Source: an uncultured Bacteroidales bacterium
GTDB taxonomy: Bacteria; Bacteroidota; Bacteroidia; Bacteroidales; Paludibacteraceae
Length of the DNA: 46,417 nucleotides
Assembly (NCBI GenBank): GCA_937915765.1
Contig: CALGHE010000086.1
Span: forward strand, 1-46,417
Direction of reading: 5' to 3'
Part shown: in pieces, positions 34,553 through 43,460 of the stretch
Layout of the letters: every line of letters begins with the position of its first letter
Numbering within the stretch: the stretch's first letter is position 1
The notes under the pieces: generated by a model
The model's input: the letters and a program-made list of their open reading frames with translations, nothing else
The model's database searches: none
What the model was told of the DNA's origin: nothing
Position numbers and translations under genes: made by a program

Positions 34553-36448
34553 TTAGTTTCTGAACATAAATTTCATTCCGTTTTTTATGTATATCCGGTT
34601 ATGCCTTAGAAGCGGCGTTTTTCGTCCGAAAGCGTCAAACACTGCGTTGTCGGTCTGTTTCTGCACATCTTTCATTATCTCTTTCTGTCCGGAAGTCTGA
34701 CATCCGCCCTCCTCCGCCTCTATGGCCAAAATGAAGCAAACTTGAGTTGTGCTGAATGTGAATGTGAACGAGTCGCACACCGCATCATCAAACTTGTAAG
34801 ACACGACAGACGGGCTGGTTGCGTAATTTTCCGTAGCCGTTGTTGCGAGCATTGGAATATTTGTCTGGTTACCGTCAACCTCAGTCAAACAAGCCGCAGT
34901 TTCACCGTTAGAATATCCGATGAAATGGACTTTTTTTGCAGAAATTCCCTCTGGCAGATAGACGGTACATTGCGCGCCTTTTGAGTTTTTGAATGTTTTA
35001 TAAACAGAGCCTTCGTAAACAATGTCCGCGCCATAAAGAATCGCCTTGTCGTCTCTCCCAGTAATAGCCCAGCCATAACCTTCCGCGCCCAAATCCGTGC
35101 AGTTCCAACGATTTTCCAAACCGCCGCTTGCAGTCGAAACAGTCTCTCCATTGTCGTAGAAGAAAATGAAGTCTGGTTCGACAGGTTCAGCAGCACCACT
35201 GACAGAGACCGCAACAGACGCTTCGCCCAAACCGCCCATCGCATTTGCGGCACGAACGGTGAAAAAGTCTGTCGGAGTTGCGTCGTTCGGCAGCTCGAAG
35301 CTGTTTTCTGTGACATTTGCCACATAAACATCGTTCTTAAAGACAAAGTAACACAGAGCCGAGTCGCTGTCGGTCCAAGAGAGCGTGCGTCCGTTGATTT
35401 CGGCAGACGGAGCAGCAACTTGTCGGCAGTCATTGCTTGGCAGCCAGCCGCCCAGCACATTATGTTCTGTAAATTGAGCCGCCTCGTAGTCAGACAGAAT
35501 CGGATTGAGCGTCACAGTTGCGCCGTTTTTTGTATAAGAAGACCTTCTTTTGCTCAGATCCACAACATTGCCATTCGCATCAACACTGTTAAACTCGGCA
35601 AATCGAGTCGGCACGACATTCATGGGGTCGCCCCATCCAGCAGATGTAGGGAGCATATTCATCGTTGTGTTTATAAATACGGCGCTCGCCTTGTTGTTCC
35701 AAGACCTGCCCAGCCTGTATCCGCCGCTATTGACAGGATGTCCGTCAATCGTGCAGTCACGAAAAACGTAGCCCCATTTGCCATCATTGGCAGGAGCCGC
35801 AATCACGTTGTTTTTACGCTCTTCCAAATATATCAGGCATTTATTGAAAAGCACATCACCGCCGCCGCAGATAAAGTCAACAGTGCCGTGAATCTCGCCC
35901 TCCTCCCAGTAGCTTTTGTCTTCGCCGGACGTTGAATAGTAAGTATCCTGCGTTGAGAGCAGCTTCACACGTTTGAACACGTTTTTATTGCCTCTGTCCT
36001 GCAGCGCCACAAAACGGTTAGCAGAAGCCCCTTGTACGTACGATTTGTTTTGCAGCGTAAGGTCTTGCATATACGTCTCGTCTGCATTCTTGTCCAGAAA
36101 GAGAGTCGCCGAGATTGAGATGCCCTCATTGACGGCGCTGTTGAAAATGACTACCTTGTCCATCGACTGCCCGATAAAAGATGTCCTTGCCCGACTGTAA
36201 GTAGTCATTTGGTTTTCATTCCCGGTAAGAGTTCCGATGTTGTAGTTTCCGTTAGGGAAAAAAATGTGGAATCTTTCGGCCGAAGATGCGTTTGCCGCCT
36301 TCACCGCCGCTTTGAAATCACCGTCAATTCCTACGATGAAATCGAACTTTTTCTTCTTCACGACGTAAGACTGAGCAGCCGAAGTCACTGCAAATAAACT
36401 AAAAAAACAAATAAGCCAAATAAGTTTGGCGTAGTGTAATGATTTCAT
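34553..36448 (-). CDS. Pectinesterase (CE8) with C-terminal accessory domains
   Basis: 631 residues. Signal peptide at 1-25 (cut near AAQS). The beta-helix CE8 domain spans about 35-320: GxYxE-like segment replaced by FFPNGNYNIGTL, QDTYYS (catalytic-pocket Gln), GTVDFICGGGDVLFNKC (catalytic Asp) and YRLGRSWN (conserved Arg and Trp). A fibronectin-like stretch (345-420) and a second beta-rich domain (430-570) follow; these may bind carbohydrate. The end, VFDAFGRKTPLLRHNRIYIKNG, looks like a degenerate type IX sorting tail. It removes methyl esters from pectin. It lies 48 bp downstream of the hybrid regulator gene on the same strand. Confidence 0.88.
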   Translation of the reverse strand: MKSLHYAKLIWLICFFSLFAVTSAAQSYVVKKKKFDFIVGIDGDFKAAVKAANASSAERFHIFFPNGNYNIGTLTGNENQMTTYSRARTSFIGQSMDKVVIFNSAVNEGISISATLFLDKNADETYMQDLTLQNKSYVQGASANRFVALQDRGNKNVFKRVKLLSTQDTYYSTSGEDKSYWEEGEIHGTVDFICGGGDVLFNKCLIYLEERKNNVIAAPANDGKWGYVFRDCTIDGHPVNSGGYRLGRSWNNKASAVFINTTMNMLPTSAGWGDPMNVVPTRFAEFNSVDANGNVVDLSKRRSSYTKNGATVTLNPILSDYEAAQFTEHNVLGGWLPSNDCRQVAAPSAEINGRTLSWTDSDSALCYFVFKNDVYVANVTENSFELPNDATPTDFFTVRAANAMGGLGEASVAVSVSGAAEPVEPDFIFFYDNGETVSTASGGLENRWNCTDLGAEGYGWAITGRDDKAILYGADIVYEGSVYKTFKNSKGAQCTVYLPEGISAKKVHFIGYSNGETAACLTEVDGNQTNIPMLATTATENYATSPSVVSYKFDDAVCDSFTFTFSTTQVCFILAIEAEEGGCQTSGQKEIMKDVQKQTDNAVFDAFGRKTPLLRHNRIYIKNGMKFMFRN

Positions 36449-36496
36449 GGTTCTTAATTTATAATTTAGTTCTTATTTGATGTTCCGTTCCAGATT

Positions 36497-39400
36497 TCAC
36501 TTCTCGCTGAATTTCGAAGGAGAGACACCAAAAGCCTCCTTGAATTTCTTGCTGAAGTACAACGGGTCGTTGAAGCCCACTTTGTACGCCACCTCGCTGA
36601 CGCTCTCTTCTGACTTTTCCAGCATGATTTTCGCCTTATTCAGACGGAACTCAGACAATATTTCCACCGGTGTCTTGTCCGTCAAAGTTTTAAGCCTTCT
36701 GGTCAATGTGGACTTGCTCAGACCTAAAGCCCTCGCGATGTCCTCAAACGAGAAGCTCGCAACGACGTAATTTTCCTCAATCACAGCCATAAGTTGCTGC
36801 AACAGCGGATTGGGCGCGTTCGCCTCCTCGTCGCCCGGTTCTTTATTGTTAAATTTGTTAATAAGGAACTGAGTCTGAATCTTTTTCAGACAGATTATTA
36901 TGTTGCATATTTTAGCAATCAGCTCCGTATCGTCAAACGGTTTGTTTATAAAGTCTATAGCTCCGTTAGAGAGTGCGGAGAAGCGGCTCTCCACGTCCGA
37001 TTTTGCAGAGAGGAATATCAGCGGAATATCAGCCGTATGAAGGTTCTCCTTCAGTTTCCGATACATTTCAAAACCGTTCATGCCTGGCATATCTATGTCG
37101 CTTATCACGAGGTCCGGAATCTGCTTCTTAGCAACATTCACGCCCTCTTCTCCGTTGCTGGCTGTGAACACTTGCACGTACTGGTCCAATAAGTTTTTCA
37201 AGTGCAGAAGAATCAGCGGGTCGTCATCAATCACCAGAATAGACTTGCCATCCAGCAGTTTTTTATCGATGACAATGTTCCTGTTTCCGTCAGAAAGCAC
37301 AGACTTTAGTCTGTTTTCCACCTTCACGTCAGACGATTTCAGGACAACAGATATTGAAGCGCCCTCGCCCGGCTTGCTTTCGACAATCAGTTTGCCGTCG
37401 CTTTTTTCCACATAGTCCTTGATTATCTTAAATCCGAGTCCGTACCCCTTTTCGTTGTTCGTTCCGAGCGTCGATTTAGCGGTTCCGTTCATGATAGCCT
37501 CCACCTTGTCGCGGCTCATGCCAGCCCCGGAATCTGATGTTTTTATGGTGATGAAGCCGTCCGCCTCCGTGATGTCAATCTCTATCGTGCCGTTTGCCGG
37601 CGAGAATTTTATCGCGTTCGTGATGATATTACGCATGATGGTCGAAAGTATTTTATCGTCCGCCAATACGTGATGCAAAACATTACAGTTCAGGTTCGCC
37701 TTAATTTTCTTTTCTCTCATCAGTCCGTTCAAAAGCCCGATTATGTCTTTTATCAGTTTCTGCACATCTATGTTTTTTGGAGACACGGAAATTTCGTACT
37801 GACCTTCGGATGCCCAGTCCAGCAGCTGCAGCATCTCGTTCTGAAGCGTTGTTGCGGAGTGATAAATATTGTTTGTCGTCTCGTTGTTAGACATTCCGTT
37901 TTTCAGAATTTGCTCCAAGCCGCACACTATTGCGAACATCGGATTTTTCAGATCGTGAGCGATGATGGAGATAAGCTGATTCTTATCTTTCAGAGCATTG
38001 AGCAGCGATGTGTTTTGCTTCTCAATTTTTTTCTTCTGCTCTTGCAACGTGAAATTCGCCTCGTTCAGTTCCTTGGTCTGAGCGTCCACAAGCAGTTTCA
38101 GCTCTTTCTTTTGCGCCTCTATCCTTTTTGTCCTCACATGAAGAATTATCAGAAAAATAATTACAGCCAACACAAAAGCGCCAATTTTGAATGCGGCAGT
38201 TTCCCACCACGCGGGCAGAATCTCTATGTCCAAAGACAGTTCGCGCACCTTTTGCATGTTGTTGTCACGCAAAAATCTCACCTCAAGCTTATACTCGCCC
38301 GTAGGTATGTGGTTAAACGATATTGTCCGCTCCTGCAGCAGTCTGGTCCATGCCGAATCTAAGCCGCTGAGCCTGTATTCTGTTTTCAGATTGTTATGGT
38401 CAGAAAAATTTATTATGTCGAAGCTGATATCTAACTTAGACTTGTTGTGCGGAAGCGTCAGCTTCTGTGTTTTGCCGAGAGGCTGAGAGAGCGTCTCCGA
38501 GCCGGGCTCTATCTTTTCGTTGTTTATGTGCAGCTCTGCCCATTCTGCAAAAAAGAATTCATTCTGAACAGAAACATCCGGATTAAACGCAAGAAAACCA
38601 TCTTTGCAGCCAAACAAGATTTGTCCGTTCTTACGCTGGCAAATAGCCCTGTCAACAAAAAAGCCTTGTCCCTCTTTTTCGTTATACACGATTTCTTTTT
38701 TTTGAGTTTCTGGGTCGAAGAATATGATTCCGTTTGAGCCGCAAGTCCAAATTCGCCCCATTTCATCGGTTAAAATCGCATTATAAACGCCCTTAGGCAT
38801 AAAGTTGGCAAGAGTGTATGCGGAATCGCTGTCCGGAGTCACTTTCAGGACTCCAATGTTAGATGCGACCCATAAGTTACCTTGCTTGTCTGTCGTCCCC
38901 TGATGGAAAACAAGAGGATTGTGAGAAGGAGACTGGTCCAAGTCCGGCACAATGTTCCTCAGACTGTCCGAAGAACCGTGCCATATTGTTCGTGAAGAGA
39001 AAATCCAGAACTTGCCGTCCTTGCCGTTCAGAGCGGCGAGCAACCACCGGTCCGGAGTGCCGTTTATTATCAGGTCCAGCCTCCTCCACTTGCCACTTTT
39101 TTCGCGGAAATAAGCGCCGTCACCAGATGTGCAGGCAAGCAGTTCTTCCGAGCCGACAGATACGATGTCCTTGACGGTCAGCAAAGGTTTTTCTATGCCT
39201 GCGAACGGCTCTATCTTAAAGTTTTGAGAATTTGCCTCTGTGCTTACAATCTCTCCGCCCCACGATGCGAAAAACGTCTTATTGCCTATTTTTGCGTTCG
39301 ACAGCACATTATTGCTCGTAAGTTCGTCGTTACTGGAAAAATGTCTCTTCAGCACAAAGTTCTTATCAGTCAGGAACAGCCCTTGACCATCGGAGCCAAT

Positions 39401-40474
39401 CCAAAGGTCGCCGTTCTCGCATTCCGAAAACGAGGAGCAGTAAATATTTTTCAGATTGACCTTGACAGAATGAAAAAGGCTGGTTTTTTCTAATGGTTTG
39501 CACAGCCACAAGCCTGTATTTTGCGTGCCGACCCAAATATTTCCGAATCGGTCTTCGTACAGCGCCGAAATTTTTTTCAGCATCTCCTTGTCTGCATTTC
39601 CCGGCAAAATCTGGCTGAACGTATAGCCGTCCTTTCCTTTAACCGCGCGCCAAAGTCCGTTTCCGCCAGAACCAATCCACAACGAGCCGTCGCTTGCCGC
39701 AACCAATTCGGACACAACTTTGAACGGAGTGCTGACAGGCGTCACGGAAATCTTGTCGAACGTGTTATTATAGGAAACCTGATAAAGCAACCCGCTTACC
39801 GACGAAAGCAACATCTCTCTTTCCGAAATTTTACAGATGTTATTTATCCCTTTCAAGTCAGCCAAAACGCCAAAACCTTCAAGTTTGCCGCCTGTCTCGT
39901 CGTATAGAGATATGCCATGGTCCGTGCATTTCCATAGACGTTTTTTAGTGTCAACAAATGTTTTGTAGCACGGTTCTGCCGCGTAACTAAGTTTATCAAA
40001 GTTGTGCGTCTGACTGTTTTGTTTAAATATGCCGTGCGACGTGGAGAGGTAACACTCGCCCGCCTCGGACCTGTACAGCCCGGTTATATTTCCGTAAAAC
40101 GCATCGCCAATACTGGACGTATAGTCTATGAACGAGTCTTTCTCCTTGTCGTACAAGACTAAAGTCCCGTTTGAACTTGCAAAAGCGACCGTCCCGTTTA
40201 CCGCGTAGAAAGCGTGATAAAAATCGTCGCGCAACATGCCCGGGTGCTTGTCTATATGGTAATTTTTAAAATTAAGTCCGTCAAACCTGCTGATACCGAA
40301 GTGAGTTGCAATCCACACAAACCCGTCCTTGTCCTGTGTTATATCGTGCAGATAATTATCACAAAGCCCTTCATCTTCAGTATAATGAGTAAAGATGAAC
40401 TGAGACGGATTTGCCGAAACGCCGAGGTGAGCCAGCAAGAGCCAAAGCGATATGTGCACGATGTTTTTTAGCAT
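36497..40474 (-). CDS. Hybrid two-component system protein (sensor kinase/response regulator/AraC)
   Basis: 1325 residues from ATG 40474, where the signal peptide starts (MLKNIVHISLWLLLAHLGVSA). A periplasmic sensor with two-component regulator propeller repeats fills ~25-690 (GFVWIATHFGISRFDG, NIWVGTQNTGLWL, DLWIGSDGQGLFL, NLWVASNIG). A Y_Y_Y domain (~690-760) and one membrane segment (~765-790) follow. Then come HisKA (IIAHDLKNP, His-840), HATPase (NIITNAIKFSP), a receiver (LVISDIDMPGMNG, Asp-1126; Lys in NKPFDD) and a C-terminal AraC DNA-binding domain (SKSTLTRRLKTL, VGFNDPLYFSKKFKEAFG). In Bacteroidota these proteins sense oligosaccharides and switch on polysaccharide-use genes; the adjoining pectinesterase suggests pectin. 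Confidence 0.95.
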   Translation of the reverse strand: MLKNIVHISLWLLLAHLGVSANPSQFIFTHYTEDEGLCDNYLHDITQDKDGFVWIATHFGISRFDGLNFKNYHIDKHPGMLRDDFYHAFYAVNGTVAFASSNGTLVLYDKEKDSFIDYTSSIGDAFYGNITGLYRSEAGECYLSTSHGIFKQNSQTHNFDKLSYAAEPCYKTFVDTKKRLWKCTDHGISLYDETGGKLEGFGVLADLKGINNICKISEREMLLSSVSGLLYQVSYNNTFDKISVTPVSTPFKVVSELVAASDGSLWIGSGGNGLWRAVKGKDGYTFSQILPGNADKEMLKKISALYEDRFGNIWVGTQNTGLWLCKPLEKTSLFHSVKVNLKNIYCSSFSECENGDLWIGSDGQGLFLTDKNFVLKRHFSSNDELTSNNVLSNAKIGNKTFFASWGGEIVSTEANSQNFKIEPFAGIEKPLLTVKDIVSVGSEELLACTSGDGAYFREKSGKWRRLDLIINGTPDRWLLAALNGKDGKFWIFSSRTIWHGSSDSLRNIVPDLDQSPSHNPLVFHQGTTDKQGNLWVASNIGVLKVTPDSDSAYTLANFMPKGVYNAILTDEMGRIWTCGSNGIIFFDPETQKKEIVYNEKEGQGFFVDRAICQRKNGQILFGCKDGFLAFNPDVSVQNEFFFAEWAELHINNEKIEPGSETLSQPLGKTQKLTLPHNKSKLDISFDIINFSDHNNLKTEYRLSGLDSAWTRLLQERTISFNHIPTGEYKLEVRFLRDNNMQKVRELSLDIEILPAWWETAAFKIGAFVLAVIIFLIILHVRTKRIEAQKKELKLLVDAQTKELNEANFTLQEQKKKIEKQNTSLLNALKDKNQLISIIAHDLKNPMFAIVCGLEQILKNGMSNNETTNNIYHSATTLQNEMLQLLDWASEGQYEISVSPKNIDVQKLIKDIIGLLNGLMREKKIKANLNCNVLHHVLADDKILSTIMRNIITNAIKFSPANGTIEIDITEADGFITIKTSDSGAGMSRDKVEAIMNGTAKSTLGTNNEKGYGLGFKIIKDYVEKSDGKLIVESKPGEGASISVVLKSSDVKVENRLKSVLSDGNRNIVIDKKLLDGKSILVIDDDPLILLHLKNLLDQYVQVFTASNGEEGVNVAKKQIPDLVISDIDMPGMNGFEMYRKLKENLHTADIPLIFLSAKSDVESRFSALSNGAIDFINKPFDDTELIAKICNIIICLKKIQTQFLINKFNNKEPGDEEANAPNPLLQQLMAVIEENYVVASFSFEDIARALGLSKSTLTRRLKTLTDKTPVEILSEFRLNKAKIMLEKSEESVSEVAYKVGFNDPLYFSKKFKEAFGVSPSKFSEK

Positions 40475-40531
40475 CTGAGCCGATTTGTGTTTTTCAATAA
40501 ATTCAGACAACTCTATAAGTTGCCATTATGA

Positions 40532-40539
40532 CAAATATA
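40532..40539 (-). promoter_or_regulatory. Possible -7 box of the hybrid regulator gene
   Basis: TATATTTG on the minus strand, 58 bp before the ATG; no -33 TTG at the right place. Confidence 0.4.
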
Positions 40540-40660
40540 TGATTCGTTTTCAAAAATAAGTATAGATTTTCTATTTTCAAAATCTAACAGTCGAAAAATT
40601 AGAAAGATAACTACGGTAGAGTCAACTAGCAAGTGCGAAATTATAAATATTCTCCGGGCT

Positions 40661-40678
40661 GTCGATTGCAAATCCGAC
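40661..40678. repeat. REP-like palindrome B
   Basis: GTCGATTGCAAATCCGAC, an imperfect palindrome with the same core and flanking CGGGC as palindrome A (15321-15343). It sits 43 bp past the stop of the 40721 gene. Confidence 0.6.
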
Positions 40679-40720
40679 CGGGCGAGTAGCGTTCTTTCCT
40701 TTTTTTCTATTTTCTTATTT

Positions 40721-41191
40721 TCAATAATACCATTTATAGTTATTGTTATCACGATATTTAAGCATAGCATCATCAAAACATTCTCCGTTTCTCCTCTCTT
40801 TTAAGATTAAAATCATTAGACAACCATCGTCATCCTTAATAGACTCTATTTTTATAGGCAATGAATCAGACATAAAAAACCAATAAAATTTTAGTTTCTC
40901 AATATTATCTGTAGCATACTTTATATTTCGGTTTCCATTCGGAGTAGAAACGCTTTCAACAAATATTGTATCTTGCATAATTTTCTGTTTTGTTTCATCT
41001 ATACATTGGTGTACAATGCCATAAAGTTCACGTTCTTTTAACGGATTAAATAAAACGTATTTTGGGAAGAATTCTTTACTATTCAACCAACCGAATGTTG
41101 AAAAAGACGAAACCATGACGTATGAAAATAGTAATCTGTAAAGCACAATCGCTACTACAAAGAAAAAACTTCCAAATAATATTTTTTTCAT
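40721..41191 (-). CDS. Membrane-anchored protein of unknown function
   Basis: 156 residues from MKKILFGSF. One hydrophobic segment (about 5-30) then a soluble part with GWLNSKEFFPKYVLFNP, several Lys/Glu-rich stretches and ILILKERRNGECFDDAML. Not recognised. In size, topology and AT-richness it resembles cassette ORF 2 at 16691, though I see no clear sequence similarity. A copy of the 20-bp repeat begins 2 bp upstream of its start codon, and REP-like palindrome B follows its stop. Accessory; possibly an immunity-type gene (inference). Confidence 0.68.
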   Translation of the reverse strand: MKKILFGSFFFVVAIVLYRLLFSYVMVSSFSTFGWLNSKEFFPKYVLFNPLKERELYGIVHQCIDETKQKIMQDTIFVESVSTPNGNRNIKYATDNIEKLKFYWFFMSDSLPIKIESIKDDDGCLMILILKERRNGECFDDAMLKYRDNNNYKWYY

Positions 41192-41192
41192 C

Positions 41193-41212
41193 AATATTGC
41201 CCTAAATAATTT
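41193..41212 (+). repeat. 20-bp dispersed repeat, copy 2 (AATATTGcCCTAAATAATTT)
   Basis: It abuts the start codon of the 40721 gene, so on the minus strand the repeat forms the immediate 5' flank of that gene. Confidence 0.75.
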
Positions 41213-41235
41213 ATAAGAAAAATAAAAAAAAGGAA

Positions 41236-41319
41236 GTTGAGCGCTAAACTAAAAGTGTTAATTTAGCAATGATCCACATCAATCAACCTCCTTATGGCAA
41301 ATATAACACTTTTCGCTCA
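41236..41319. repeat. Imperfect inverted repeat, possible MITE or IS remnant
   Basis: TTGAGCG - 7 nt - AAAAGTGTTA (41236-41259) is mirrored by TAACACTTTT-CGCTCAA (41303-41319). The two arms match fully except for the 7-nt insert on the left. Coordinates may be off by one. The interior is 40-odd bp and non-coding. Confidence 0.55.
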
Positions 41320-41403
41320 AACAATCGGCAAATTGCCGAAAGAAAATGCCCGAAAAATTAGGCGTATAGGCCGAGAAAAAATTTGATTTCTTTCGCTCTT
41401 GAA

Positions 41404-41435
41404 TTTGTGTATTTTAAACATTTTTATTAACTTCG
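41404..41435 (+). promoter_or_regulatory. Promoter of the macro-like/YopX-like gene
   Basis: TTTG (41404-41407), 20 nt, TAACTTCG (41428-41435; one mismatch to TAnnTTTG). It lies 67 bp before the ATG. Confidence 0.55.
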
Positions 41436-41502
41436 CACTTGTTAGTTGACACTACGCGCCAAAATATGTCACTAAATTTATCATAAAACACATAACAAAA
41501 TT

Positions 41503-42636
41503 ATGAAAATAAATAGAAAACGATTCACTGCAGATAAGGTTGAAAGGCTCTCTAAATGTGAGATATTTGTCTTCGGCAGCAATCTTGAAGGAATGCATGC
41601 AGGAGGAGCTGCAAGAGTTGCTTATGAAAAGTTCGGTGCAGAATGGGGTGTCGGTGACGGGCCGACAGGAAAATGCTACGCTATTCCGACAATGCACGGC
41701 GGACTTGAAGAAATACGCCCATACGCAAAAAAATTCATTGAATATGCAAAAGCACATCCAATGAATCGTTTTTTGCTCACTCGTGTAGGATGTGGAATTG
41801 CCGGATTCAAAGATTCTGACATGGCACAATTATTTGAAGATGCATTGGACGTTCCCAACATAACATATCCTCGCCAATGGTTTCCATTTATGCTTATCGG
41901 AATCACACTTGGTCTGAAAACACCAAGAGAAAAAACAGTTGCACCACTTGTCATTAGCGATATGATTCTAAAAAATCTTTGCGAACAACACTTATACGAA
42001 ATTGGAGCCGGAATCAGTAAATTCTTGCCCAATATCAAAGTAAGATACGTTGCGGAAAACAAAAAATTTGCTTATGCCAAATTTGGCGATTTCTTTTTCT
42101 TTGGAGATGAATTCTATGTGTGGGAATTGGACGACAAATATCTTGACGACCATAATCAAGACGTTGTAGAAGCAGTATTCAACGACGAATGCAAAGGACG
42201 AGGTTATGCTCGTAGAGTTATTTTTGCCGGTGTGCAAACAGAATTTAAAGATTGCAACGGAGAAAATATCTATACCGGCGACGTGATAAAAGTGGAAGAA
42301 AACCAATATCTAACTCACCATCTGGCCGTTGGAGCATTGAGTTCTATAGAAGGCATTGGTTCTTATTGTTTTATATTAGACAATCACAGTTGGAGTTTGG
42401 CTGATTGCAATCGTCAACAGTATAAAATGACTCGAGTCGGCACAGTGTTTTATCAATTAGACGCAAATGATTTCATTGGAGTCAATCAGCGTACCATGCA
42501 ATTCAATGGATGGAGAGATACAGAAGAAGAGAAACAACTAACAATATTGATGGCAAAATTCACGCCTAATTATGATCAAGAACTTTGGAAATATCAAGGA
42601 CTTGAGATTTTGGGTGCGGAATATGATTGGAGATAA
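41503..42636 (+). CDS. Fusion of A1S_2505-type (macro-like) and YopX-like domains
   Basis: 377 residues, cytosolic. Residues ~18-135 match the phage-borne family known as A1S_2505: FVFGSNLEGMHAGGAARVAYEKFGA, GPTGKCYAIPTMHGG and FLLTRVGCGIAGFKDSDMAQLF. The glycine-rich HAGGAA and VGCGIAG segments suggest a macro-domain-like nucleotide pocket. The C-terminal third contains FKDCNGENIYTGDVIKVE, close to the DKNGKEIYEGDIV pattern of YopX proteins of phages and mobile elements. The middle (~150-240) is unassigned. Both halves are normally phage or conjugative-element proteins, so this is probably a relic or cargo of one. Function unknown. Confidence 0.72.
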   Translation: MKINRKRFTADKVERLSKCEIFVFGSNLEGMHAGGAARVAYEKFGAEWGVGDGPTGKCYAIPTMHGGLEEIRPYAKKFIEYAKAHPMNRFLLTRVGCGIAGFKDSDMAQLFEDALDVPNITYPRQWFPFMLIGITLGLKTPREKTVAPLVISDMILKNLCEQHLYEIGAGISKFLPNIKVRYVAENKKFAYAKFGDFFFFGDEFYVWELDDKYLDDHNQDVVEAVFNDECKGRGYARRVIFAGVQTEFKDCNGENIYTGDVIKVEENQYLTHHLAVGALSSIEGIGSYCFILDNHSWSLADCNRQQYKMTRVGTVFYQLDANDFIGVNQRTMQFNGWRDTEEEKQLTILMAKFTPNYDQELWKYQGLEILGAEYDWR

Positions 42637-42715
42637 TATAATTACAAAATCGTAAAAAATTTTATTAAAAAAAGTTACTATCTCTGTGAATTAAAAATAA
42701 TAATCATAAAATAAT

Positions 42716-43246
42716 ATGAAACTTACCAACCAACAAAAAGGTGCAATCGGTGAAACTGCCGTAGTATTGGAACTCCTCAAAATGGGTTTTGACGTTATCA
42801 ATATCAACAACTCTTATCAGAATTATAAAAATGCAGATTTAATCTGTATGAATCCAAACAATGGCAAAAGCGTAATGATTCAAGTCAAAATAGGAACGAC
42901 CCATAATATTTTGGCTGGCTTTACTTCTGAAACAAATGGCATAGTTCCAAATTTAGAAGAAAAAATAATCGGACCATAGGTATTTGTTTTTATGAACGAA
43001 AAAGACTTCAATATGGAATTCTATATTCTAACAAAAGAAGAAACAATCGAGTTGATTAAAACAAGTTGCGATTGGTATGCAAATGCTTATAATCGCGAAT
43101 TGAAAAGTAAACCAATGGTAGGAGTAGAAGTCGATTGGCTGAAAGGTGAATCATCAAAAGCGACCAAACTACATCCGGAATATAAAAGCACATTACATCA
43201 GACATCCAAAGACAATTGGTGGAAGATAACAGAACTACTTAAATAA
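42716..43246 (+). pseudogene. PD-(D/E)XK nuclease-like gene broken by an in-frame amber codon
   Basis: Two ORFs (42716-42979 and 42992-43246) lie in the same frame, separated only by TAG at 42977-42979 and four codons. Reading through gives one protein of 176 residues: GAIGETAVVLELLKMGFDV, ADLICMN and MIQVKIG form a PD-(D/E)XK core (Glu, Asp, Gln-x-Lys), and ...IIGP-stop-VFVFM, FYILTKEETIELI, DWY and WWKITELL follow. At the stop, relatives of this fold commonly have Trp (GPWVFV), so one G-to-A change (TGG to TAG) explains the break. The C-terminal reading frame is otherwise intact, so the event is recent, or the codon is read through. Confidence 0.78.
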
Positions 43247-43263
43247 GGCGAAATTTAAATTTA

Positions 43264-43283
43264 TCTATTGCCCTAAATAATTT
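43264..43283 (+). repeat. 20-bp dispersed repeat, copy 3
   Basis: TCTATTGCCCTAAATAATTT: the 17 right-hand bases match the other copies; the first three differ. It ends 6 bp before the MITE-like element. Confidence 0.65.
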
Positions 43284-43289
43284 TATTAG

Positions 43290-43422
43290 TGTCCGATAAA
43301 ACTTTTTAAGCAATAAAAAAATTAGGACTGAATCCGACTTGCAAGATTCAGTCCTTTTTGGTTATCTTTGAACTACACATATAAAATATAACCATAGTCA
43401 AAAGTACACATTTTATCGGACA
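43290..43422. mobile_element. MITE-like element with 12-bp perfect terminal inverted repeats
   Basis: TGTCCGATAAAA (43290-43301) is mirrored exactly by TTTTATCGGACA (43411-43422). Inside are a terminator-like hairpin (AGGACTGAATC / GATTCAGTCCT followed by TTTTT, ~43323-43359) and a -7-like box TATCTTTG (43363-43370). This is the layout of the leader of an insertion sequence (block read-through, then promoter), so it is probably a deletion derivative of an IS (IS4-like ends are my guess). No clear target duplication is seen. Confidence 0.7.
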
Positions 43423-43460
43423 GCCGATATATAATCAGATACTAAAATTACTTGACAAGC

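Noticed and set aside
34885..35935. Open frames overlapping the pectinesterase
   Set aside because: Out-of-frame shadows of the CE8 gene.
42716..43246. Genome-wide recoding of TAG
   Set aside because: At least one other gene (stop at 16691) uses TAG as its ordinary stop codon, so a recoded amber is unlikely.
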